Assembly: GCA_030615565.1 (NCBI GenBank)
Contig: JAUWZC010000158.1
Location: 1 to 5,435, forward strand
Source: Desulfobacteraceae bacterium
GTDB taxonomy: Bacteria; Desulfobacterota; DSM-4660; Desulfatiglandales; B25-G16
Direction of reading: 5' to 3'
Length of the DNA: 5,435 bases
The translations under genes and the position numbers were made by a program. The number at the start of each line of letters is the position of its first letter. The stretch's first letter is position 1. Below, piece after piece: positions 1 to 4,451 of the stretch. The notes below the pieces were generated by a model. That model was not told where the DNA came from and ran no database searches. It worked only from the letters and a program-made list of their open reading frames with translations.

Positions 1-335
1 AAAAAAAAGAAAATCTGAAACTAATTCAAGAGTTGGCAGACGCACTTGGTGGTGTAACGGCTGGCTCAAGGGCTATTGTTGAACTCGACTGGATACCTCA
101 CACCAAGCAGGTAGGACAATCAGGACTAACCGTGGGACCCCAACTCTATATCGCTATTGGAATCAGCGGGGCTATTCAGCACCTTGTTGGAATGAGTTCA
201 GCAAAAACCATCATTGCAATCAATAAAGACCAAGATGCACCCATATTCAAGGTTGCAGACCTTGGTATCGTTGGTAATGCGATGGATATCCTGCCAGTCC
301 TCATCAGGGAACTTAAGAAATCCGTAACATTTTAG
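1..335 (+). CDS. etfA: Electron transfer flavoprotein alpha subunit, C-terminal part (5' end outside window)
   Basis: EtfA pairs with EtfB to form the FAD-carrying flavoprotein that passes electrons between acyl-CoA or other dehydrogenases and the quinone pool, or takes part in electron bifurcation. It acts in the cytoplasm. The first complete codon is at position 3 and 110 residues are visible. The TTG at 33-35 is an internal Leu codon, since the frame stays open to the window edge with family-like residues (IQELADALGG). Visible motifs are VGQSGLTVGPQLY and LYIAIGISGAIQH, followed by G and then IIAIN. These match the EtfA signature of the FAD-binding domain, as does DAPIFKVADLGIVGN. etfB normally lies just upstream, off the window. 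The last residues (VTF-stop) are encoded by an inserted inverted-repeat element. Without it the frame would end KKSK-stop at 768-770. Identity is very secure; the altered tail is inferred from the flanking duplication. Confidence 0.96.
   Translation, partial: KKENLKLIQELADALGGVTAGSRAIVELDWIPHTKQVGQSGLTVGPQLYIAIGISGAIQHLVGMSSAKTIIAINKDQDAPIFKVADLGIVGNAMDILPVLIRELKKSVTF
317..323. repeat. Left copy of candidate target-site duplication (GAAATCC)
   Basis: GAAATCC occurs here and again at 758-764, directly outside the two terminal inverted repeats of the 323-757 element. If the final C belongs to the element, the duplication is 6 nt. Either reading gives the same reconstructed empty site. This copy lies inside the etfA reading frame. 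Confidence 0.6.
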
Positions 336-353
336 CTCTTTGAAAACTACTCC

Positions 354-372
354 TGGCCTTTACTCAAGGCCA
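354..372 (+). other. Hairpin just after the etfA stop (no T tract)
   Basis: TGGCCTT (354-360) pairs with AAGGCCA (366-372) across a 5-nt TACTC loop, 18 nt after the etfA stop. No run of T follows, so intrinsic termination is doubtful. The hairpin belongs to the segment present only in the left arm of the inserted element. Confidence 0.4.
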
Positions 373-451
373 CATAAGTATCCTTGGCGAGACGCATGAG
401 CATGGAGGTGTCTTTTTTTACCTTATGCCCTATAACAGGGGGGCTCAGCGT

Positions 452-568
452 GCCGCTTCAAACCATGTGCACTAGCAACTCGTCATTATCTTCTAGGAAC
501 TTTGTCCGTGTGTCCTTCGACTTTGCTCAGGACCATGAGCTTGACGAATGGCACTGGTTTGAAGCGGC
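452..568. repeat. Inner inverted repeat, 14-nt arms
   Basis: GCCGCTTCAAACCA (452-465) is the exact reverse complement of 555-568. Similarity continues loosely inward through GTGC and TCGTCA. The loop contains the palindrome at 516-548. This forms a third shell of dyad symmetry inside the 323-757 element. Confidence 0.7.
516..548. repeat. REP-like short palindrome
   Basis: TTCGAC (516-521) and GCTCA (525-529) are mirrored by TGAGC (536-540) and GACGAA (543-548); the outer stem has one mismatch. The sequence resembles short dispersed palindromes of the TTCGAC…GCTCAGGAC…TGAGCTTGTCGAA type that I recall from Desulfobacterota-like genomes. That family resemblance is from memory and could not be checked here. 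Confidence 0.5.
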
Positions 569-757
569 CTACCGGCTCGTCTTTGTGAGGCCTGCCCTGG
601 TGCGAAATTACATGAACATTATCCTGGTTAGTAAAGATTATAAGTACCAGGAGTTCTAAACCCGATCCATATAAGCCAGGTCTGGGCCAGGGGCATGGTA
701 AAAAAAGACACCTCCATGCTCATTCACCAGGTAATTTCAAATAGCTAAAATGTTACA

Positions 758-764
758 GAAATCC
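758..764. repeat. Right copy of candidate target-site duplication (GAAATCC)
   Basis: This matches 317-323. It is followed directly by AAATAA. In the etfA frame, TCC-AAA-TAA therefore follows the duplicated bases and supplies a natural stop (768-770) once the element is removed. Confidence 0.6.
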
Positions 765-784
765 AAATAACTATACAGTAACTT

Positions 785-1426
785 ATGAAAATTCTTACAG
801 TTAGCGATAAGGTTGAGAAATCTTTTTTCAAGGAACACCTTCTTAGAGAAAAATGCCAGGGAACCCATTTGATCCTTGCCTGTGGTGACCTGCCTCCTTA
901 TTATCTTGAATATCTGGTGACGAGCCTTAATGTTCCCCTCTATTATGTGCCAGGAAATCATGATGAGCAACCTTATCAGTCTTATGTAACGAAAAGTTCT
1001 TTTGCTAAAGGATGTACCAATATTGACCAGAGCGTGATAGTTTTTAAGAACCTGATCATTGGAGGGCTAGCAGGGGCATTTCGATATAAGAAAGGAAAAT
1101 ATTTATATACCGAAACACAGATGCATCGAAAGGTTTTAAGCATGATTCCCCGCCTTTTAGTTAATAAGATCAAATACAAACGTTATATAGACATCTTGAT
1201 AACCCATGCTCCTCCTTTTGGCATCCATGATGAGAAGGATTTACCTCATCGAGGATTTAAAGAATTTCTGAAATTCATGAAAACATATAGCCCTGTTTAT
1301 CTCATTCATGGTCATACTACCCCTCAAGCAGGGAAAGAGATAACAACAAGTTGGTATCTCTCCACAAGGGTCATAAATACCAATCCCTATAGACTTTTGG
1401 AAATAGACGATGCCCATATTCGATGA
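785..1426 (+). CDS. Calcineurin-like metallophosphoesterase with a degenerate metal site
   Basis: This 213-residue cytoplasmic protein (no signal peptide or membrane segment) shows the calcineurin-like phosphoesterase motifs in order: SD at 7-8, GDLPPYY at 34-40, GNHDE at 57-61, THAPPFG at 140-146 and HGHTT at 175-179. Family members hydrolyse phosphomono- or diesters using two metal ions. Here the motif I DxH reads D8-K-V10, and the closing GHxH reads G176-H-T-T179. Both histidines normally bind metal 1, so that site looks weakened, while the metal 2 ligands (D35, N58, H141, H177) remain. The ATG start gives the expected first strand (MKILTVSD). No Shine-Dalgarno sequence is evident, so leaderless or coupled translation is possible. 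The 3' end overlaps the next gene by 17 nt, implying coupling. Without the upstream insertion the gene would start 14 nt after etfA, perhaps in the same operon. Fold assignment is firm; substrate is unknown. Confidence 0.88.
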   Translation: MKILTVSDKVEKSFFKEHLLREKCQGTHLILACGDLPPYYLEYLVTSLNVPLYYVPGNHDEQPYQSYVTKSSFAKGCTNIDQSVIVFKNLIIGGLAGAFRYKKGKYLYTETQMHRKVLSMIPRLLVNKIKYKRYIDILITHAPPFGIHDEKDLPHRGFKEFLKFMKTYSPVYLIHGHTTPQAGKEITTSWYLSTRVINTNPYRLLEIDDAHIR

Positions 1427-2339
1427 CACCACAACCAAAAGGGCAAAAAAGAAACATCGACTTGATAGCGATTTCAGCCAGGCAATGCAAAAGGCCTTCT
1501 GGGAGGAGTTAAAAGGATTCATTCTCCGAAAGTCCACCCGCCTTTTGCCTTTTGATGATGTTAAGGAAAAACTGGATATCTGGTTTGTTCAAGACCTGGG
1601 AATACAGACCATTTCCATTGATAGTATTGTGGGAAGTGAGGGCCGATATCGAAGTTTTACCAGGCACTTCTTACCACTAGAGGAAGATTTGCGGGACCGT
1701 TGGAAAAAGGTGGCCCAGGCGCATTATTTCCGGCAGGATCTTCCCCTGGTGGAATTGTATAAGGTTCGGGATGCCTATTTTGTAAAAGATGGTCATCATC
1801 GGATCTCCGTAGCCAGAGCTAAAGGAGTTAGATATATTGAGGCCAGGGTCTATGAATATGAATGCGATGTCCCTCTAAGTAAGGAAATGGACCTTGAAAA
1901 GTTGGCTATCCAGGAGACATATCATCAGTTTCTCAAGGATACCCAGCTAAATATAAGCCGGTCCCATTCAAGGCTCCAGTTGACTCTCTTGGGAGGATAC
2001 CCCATCCTAATGGAACATATCCAGGCCCATAAGCACTATCTGGAAAAGAAAAAGGGAGAAGAAGTCTCCATTCCTGAAGCTGCCTGTTCATGGTACGATA
2101 ATGTGTATATGCCATTAGCAATAGCCATTCGAAAAAATCGAATCATGAAACAGTTTCCTCACAGGACAGAGACGGATTTCTATCTGTGGATGATCCAGCA
2201 TAGACACCAATTAATCAATGAACATGGGTGGAAAGTGGAGCCTGAAAGCATGGTAGAGACTTATGCACGAAAATATAGTGGGCTTTTTCGGAAGATCTTA
2301 GGGGCGCTAAAGCGCTTTTTTGGATTGGTTCGGTATTGA
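1410..2339 (+). CDS. ParB/sulfiredoxin (Srx)-type domain protein, function unknown
   Basis: This 309-residue soluble protein has a basic N-terminus (KRAKKKHR, 10-17). A segment at about 60-145 resembles the ParB N-terminal/sulfiredoxin fold, with LGIQTISIDSIVGS (63-76) and VKDGHHRISVARAKG (125-139). GHHR sits where sulfiredoxin has GCHR and ParB has GERR, a nucleotide-phosphate-binding loop. The C-terminal region (about 226-290) has SWYDNVYMPL and FPHRTETDFYLWMIQHRH, which I recall from DUF4032-like and related uncharacterised proteins. No helix-turn-helix of true ParB is apparent, so a chromosome-partition role is not supported. The start overlaps the phosphoesterase by 17 nt. GGA at 1399-1401, 8 nt upstream of the ATG, could serve as ribosome binding site. 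A terminator-like hairpin lies within the last codons. Co-expression with the phosphoesterase suggests a joint role in phosphoryl or nucleotide chemistry, which is inference. Domain call is fairly sure; function is unknown. Confidence 0.85.
   Translation: MPIFDDTTTKRAKKKHRLDSDFSQAMQKAFWEELKGFILRKSTRLLPFDDVKEKLDIWFVQDLGIQTISIDSIVGSEGRYRSFTRHFLPLEEDLRDRWKKVAQAHYFRQDLPLVELYKVRDAYFVKDGHHRISVARAKGVRYIEARVYEYECDVPLSKEMDLEKLAIQETYHQFLKDTQLNISRSHSRLQLTLLGGYPILMEHIQAHKHYLEKKKGEEVSIPEAACSWYDNVYMPLAIAIRKNRIMKQFPHRTETDFYLWMIQHRHQLINEHGWKVEPESMVETYARKYSGLFRKILGALKRFFGLVRY
2304..2321 (+). terminator. Possible intrinsic terminator inside the 3' end of the ParB-like gene
   Basis: GCGCT (2304-2308), AA, AGCGC (2311-2315) is followed by six T (2316-2321). 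The stem is short, realistically 4 bp with a TAAA loop, so efficiency is uncertain. It ends 18 nt before the stop codon and encodes part of ALKRFF. If used, the message would end within the coding region. No better plus-strand terminator is seen in 2340-2660. Confidence 0.35.
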
Positions 2340-2345
2340 TGAAAA

Positions 2346-2482
2346 CCTAAATTGAGCGATTCTTTTATGCAAGATGACCAAACAAGCGTAGGACAGCTTT
2401 CTCGGCTGTCCTTGAATTTTACCTCTTAAGACAGGGAGACGCCTGCCCTACTGGTTTAAACATTAGGATCGCTCAATTTAGG
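2346..2482. repeat. 137-bp nested palindromic intergenic element
   Basis: The 15-nt arms CCTAAATTGAGCGAT (2346-2360) and its exact reverse complement (2468-2482) bound the unit. Inside is a hairpin, AGGACAGC (2390-2397) with GCTGTCCT (2405-2412). On the right, GCCTGCCCTAC (2441-2451), read on the minus strand as GTAGGGCAGGC, mirrors GTAGGACAGC (2388-2397), so the symmetry has at least two shells. A-runs (AAAA and AAAAA) flank both ends and could be a short target duplication, but that is weak in AT-rich DNA. No coding capacity is seen. It starts 7 nt after the ParB-like gene. Confidence 0.65.
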
Positions 2483-2541
2483 AAAAAGTGCCTAAAGTCT
2501 ACAGTGAAAACAACAAACAACCCGTAACGAACAATCTCTTA

Positions 2542-2573
2542 ATTCCTCAATTCCTCAATTCCTAAATTCACAA
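2542..2573. repeat. 8-bp tandem repeat (ATTCCTCA)
   Basis: The units are ATTCCTCA, ATTCCTCA, ATTCCTAA and ATTCACAA: two perfect copies followed by two decaying ones. It is noncoding and sits between the convergent genes. Confidence 0.7.
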
Positions 2574-2614
2574 TCCCAGGTAATCCAGCAATAAATTTAG
2601 TTCACTTTAGGCAT

Positions 2615-2633
2615 CCCGCCGCAAGGCGGCGGG
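2615..2633. other. Very stable GC hairpin between convergent genes
   Basis: CCCGCCGC (2615-2622) and GCGGCGGG (2626-2633) form a perfect 8-bp stem with an AAG loop. This is GC-rich against an AT-rich surround. It could block 3' exonucleases or assist termination of the minus-strand transporter transcript, whose last stop is about 28 nt away, but no T run follows on either strand. It may equally be just the core of the repeat unit around it. Confidence 0.55.
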
Positions 2634-2660
2634 GCTCACTTTAGGCACTTCTTTAACGTT

Positions 2661-3581
2661 TTATTTCTTCTTCTTAATCACAAGTCCTACACCTTTGAGC
2701 CAACTTTTTGCAACCCAAGCAGGTTTTTCTCCGTTGACATTTACCCTATAATTGAGCCTTGTCATGGTTGCAGTATCAAGTGATGCCCCAATCTCGCCCA
2801 AGATAAATTTAATCTCCGGATACTGATCCAAAACCGCCTTCCGAATCACAGGGGCAGGGTTATATATAGGGAAAAAGCTTTTATCGTCCACTAAAACCAT
2901 TTGATTATAGGCCTTGATCTCTCCGTCTGTCGCAAAGGCCATACCGCATAAGACCTGTCCATCGCGTACAGCCTTTTTACAAAGAGGTGTTTCCATCTTT
3001 TTAACAGAGGCATCGGGGACGTCTTTACCGAATGTTAGGCCGTAATACTCCATCATTCCCTTGAAACCATCAGGTCTTGAGTAGAATTCAGCATTTACTG
3101 CCACGGTCATCTTGCCGGGGTTCTTCTTTATCCAGGCAGCCCAATCCGAAAGAGTCTTAATCCCTAATTCATCAGCCTTTCTTGCCGGCATTACGATGGC
3201 ATAGGTGTTATTGAATTTTGCCGGCGTCAGCCATATCAGGCCCTTCTTTGCGTCAATGGCTTTGACCTTTTCAAAGAGCCCCATGGGATCACGGACCGTT
3301 TCCTTTTTCTTGAAGAAATTCATCCATGCTGTTCCGGTATATTCCATGTAGACATCAATCTGGCCCTGTTCCAGGGCTTCGCGGTTGACCTTTGTCCCAC
3401 CCAGAGAGGTGCGGTCTTTGACCGGTATCCCCCTATCTTTTAAAAGATTAACCATGATCTTTCCCAGGATAACCTGCTCAGTAAAACCTTTAGATGCGAC
3501 ATTGACCGGATCACCGGCAAACACAGTTAAGGGTACACCTAAAAAACATAAAACAACCAGGGAAACAAGCAACTTTTTCAT
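2661..3581 (-). CDS. Glycine betaine/choline-type (OpuAC family) periplasmic substrate-binding protein
   Basis: This is the extracytoplasmic receptor of an osmoprotectant ABC importer (OpuC, OsmU or Yeh class), 306 residues and of normal length. A Sec signal peptide is clear: MKK, a hydrophobic core at 4-20, and probable cleavage after VFA (about residue 22). Cys12 is not in a proper lipobox, so a free periplasmic protein is expected. Family motifs are ASKGFTEQVILG (29-40), SLGGTKVNREAL (59-70), GQIDVYMEYTGTAW (73-86) and the C-lobe ATDGEI…PIYNPAPVIRK (217-248). The exact ligand (glycine betaine, choline, carnitine or ectoine) cannot be read from sequence. The start is fixed by AGGAGG 7 nt upstream. 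It is the last gene of the leftward ATPase-permease-receptor operon, the same order as osmV-osmW-osmX. No second permease follows. Confidence 0.93.
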   Translation of the reverse strand: MKKLLVSLVVLCFLGVPLTVFAGDPVNVASKGFTEQVILGKIMVNLLKDRGIPVKDRTSLGGTKVNREALEQGQIDVYMEYTGTAWMNFFKKKETVRDPMGLFEKVKAIDAKKGLIWLTPAKFNNTYAIVMPARKADELGIKTLSDWAAWIKKNPGKMTVAVNAEFYSRPDGFKGMMEYYGLTFGKDVPDASVKKMETPLCKKAVRDGQVLCGMAFATDGEIKAYNQMVLVDDKSFFPIYNPAPVIRKAVLDQYPEIKFILGEIGASLDTATMTRLNYRVNVNGEKPAWVAKSWLKGVGLVIKKKK

Positions 3582-3588
3582 AATAACT

Positions 3589-3594
3589 CCTCCT
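3589..3594 (-). promoter_or_regulatory. Strong ribosome binding site of the binding-protein gene
   Basis: On the minus strand AGGAGG lies 7 nt before the ATG (3579-3581). This is a consensus Shine-Dalgarno sequence, clearly stronger than that of the permease. It fits the high receptor-to-permease ratio usual for ABC importers. Confidence 0.85.
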
Positions 3595-3603
3595 TTTATG
3601 TTA

Positions 3604-3624
3604 TTGAACCCAAGATGGATTCAA
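3604..3624 (-). promoter_or_regulatory. Intercistronic hairpin upstream of the binding-protein gene
   Basis: In minus-strand RNA, UUGAAUCC (from 3624-3617) pairs with GGGUUCAA (from 3611-3604), eight pairs including one U·G, with a 5-nt loop. It lies 9 nt before AGGAGG. It may stabilise or be processed to give a separate receptor mRNA. No clear promoter accompanies it. Confidence 0.45.
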
Positions 3625-3641
3625 GGTTAGCCTTTAAGTTC

Positions 3642-3683
3642 ATCTAAAATCTAAAATCGCAAATCTAAAATCCAAAATCAAAT
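3642..3683. repeat. Heptanucleotide tandem repeat (ATCTAAA)
   Basis: There are six units of period 7: ATCTAAA, ATCTAAA, ATCGCAA, ATCTAAA, ATCCAAA, ATCAAAT. The last base overlaps the permease stop codon (3683-3685). It is noncoding, AT-rich and located between the permease and the binding-protein gene. Confidence 0.75.
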
Positions 3684-4447
3684 CACACTTCCTGGTATTC
3701 TTCAGCCTGGATACCTTCACTAACAGCAATTTTCTCCAGCCTGGCAAGAAGATAATCGAATAACATGGCGATCAGGGCAACCGGAACCGCGCCGGCCATC
3801 ATAATTCCCATATCCATCAGGGCAATGCCTGTAAAGATCCAAAAACCAAGACCTCCTCCCCCAATAAGAAAGGCTAGGGGTGCAGAGCCTACAATAATGG
3901 CTGTTGCTGTCCTGATCCCTCCCATAATAACTGGCAGGGCATTGGGGATTTCAATTCTGAATAGGATTTGATTTGGGGTCATTCCCATACCGGTTGCCGC
4001 CTCAATTACATCCGCACTTACACCTTGGATGCCGGCATACGTATTTCGGACAATAGGGGCAACCGCGTGGAAGAAAAGGGCAATCAAGGCCGGAACAACA
4101 CCGATTCCGGAAAGGCCAAGTAATGGCAAAAAACCATAGGCCAAAGCAATAACTCCAAGAGAAGGGATACTTTGCCAGACATTTACTATTGCCATAATAG
4201 CGGAACCAAAACGCTCAAAGCCTTTCCTGGTCATAATTGTTCCAAGGCCCACACCAATGCTTACAGCAGCTGCCATACTTACAATGACTAGGAAAAAGTG
4301 CTCATAGGTCAGCCGGAAGAACTCGGATAAATTTTTTATAGTGTATTCTAAGGCCCCGTAATATTTGTAAAGAAAGAGTATAATTATGGCAGTTGCCACA
4401 AAAGGTGCAAATTTTTTAATAAATGGATAGAATACCCTGATTTGCAT
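3683..4447 (-). CDS. Osmoprotectant ABC transporter permease (OpuCB/OsmW type)
   Basis: This is the inner-membrane channel subunit, 254 residues. A hydrophobic N-terminal helix (about 13-27) precedes a binding-protein-dependent permease domain with strong segments near 50-72, 82-108, 115-135, 170-197 and 203-232. The cytoplasmic EAA loop that docks on the ATPase is at 149-168: EAATGMGMTPNQ, then ILFRIEIP. WQSIPSLGVIALAYG (91-105) and FLIGGGGLG (193-201) are typical of the glycine betaine/choline family. The C-terminus is charged and cytoplasmic (EGIQAEEYQEV). The ATG lies 4 nt after the ATPase stop. GAGG about 10 nt upstream, within the ATPase 3' end, can act as ribosome binding site, so the two are co-transcribed. 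Only one permease is visible. OpuC and OsmU systems usually have two, so this one may homodimerise or pair with a product encoded outside the window. Confidence 0.93.
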   Translation of the reverse strand: MQIRVFYPFIKKFAPFVATAIIILFLYKYYGALEYTIKNLSEFFRLTYEHFFLVIVSMAAAVSIGVGLGTIMTRKGFERFGSAIMAIVNVWQSIPSLGVIALAYGFLPLLGLSGIGVVPALIALFFHAVAPIVRNTYAGIQGVSADVIEAATGMGMTPNQILFRIEIPNALPVIMGGIRTATAIIVGSAPLAFLIGGGGLGFWIFTGIALMDMGIMMAGAVPVALIAMLFDYLLARLEKIAVSEGIQAEEYQEV

Positions 4448-4451
4448 AATC

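Larger units (their letters stand above)
396..723. repeat. Internal 27-nt perfect inverted arms of the element
   Basis: The arms at 396-422 and 697-723 are exact reverse complements (beginning ATGAGCATGGAGGTGTC, then a run of seven T, then ACC). They extend by ATGCCC (425-430) and GGGCAT (691-696). They are better conserved than the sequence between them and the outer terminal repeats. They may therefore be the functional ends of a smaller nested element, or be kept identical by selection on a transposase site or RNA stem. Confidence 0.8.
323..757. mobile_element. MITE-like non-autonomous element with nested inverted repeats
   Basis: The ends are inverted repeats: 324-345 against the complement of 735-756, 21 of 22 positions identical (GTAACATTTTAGCT, then C or A, then TTTGAAA). 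A second pair, 396-422 and 697-723, matches perfectly over 27 nt and continues as ATGCCC/GGGCAT after a 2-nt TT insertion on the left. A direct duplication GAAATCC flanks the whole unit. No transposase is encoded. The one open frame inside (384-659) runs through the palindromes and resembles no protein I know. The left side carries about 39 nt absent from the right side, including a 7-bp hairpin (354-360 with 366-372). The size, terminal repeats and duplication fit a miniature transposable element mobilised in trans. I do not recognise the parent transposon. An inverted duplication formed by replication error is the main alternative, but it would not explain the flanking direct repeat. Confidence 0.68.
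2486..2650. repeat. TTTAGGCA-core repeat family, three copies in the convergent gap
   Basis: AAGTGCCTAAAGT (2486-2498) is the exact reverse complement of 2638-2650. The 12-nt TCACTTTAGGCA at 2602-2613 is repeated directly at 2636-2647. The two direct copies flank the GC-rich hairpin at 2615-2633. The rightmost copy ends 10 nt from the stop codon of the binding-protein gene. The pattern suggests a dispersed intergenic repeat. The stretch at 2499-2541 shows nothing recognisable. Confidence 0.65.

Noticed and set aside
33..335. TTG at 33 as the start of a short gene
   Set aside because: The frame is open to the window edge with EtfA-like residues before it; this is an internal Leu codon.
384..659. 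91-codon plus-strand open frame after etfA
   Set aside because: It starts with TTG, lies entirely within the inverted-repeat element, reads through the palindromes and resembles no protein family I know.
772..777. TATACA as a promoter −10 for the phosphoesterase
   Set aside because: No −35-like hexamer lies at 16-18 bp spacing. Kept only as a possibility in the findings.
737..970. 77-codon minus-strand open frame
   Set aside because: It overlaps the phosphoesterase, which has clear motifs, and begins in the element's right arm. It is a shadow frame.
1410..2339. True chromosome-partition ParB
   Set aside because: No helix-turn-helix DNA-binding domain is apparent, no ParA gene is adjacent, and the C-terminal half is of a different type.
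2486..2650. CRISPR array
   Set aside because: The repeats are short (12-13 nt), in mixed orientation, without regular spacers, and no cas gene is present.
2661..3581. Lipoprotein signal at Cys12 of the binding protein
   Set aside because: Residues before Cys12 (VVL) do not fit a lipobox, and a signal peptidase I site (VFA) follows.
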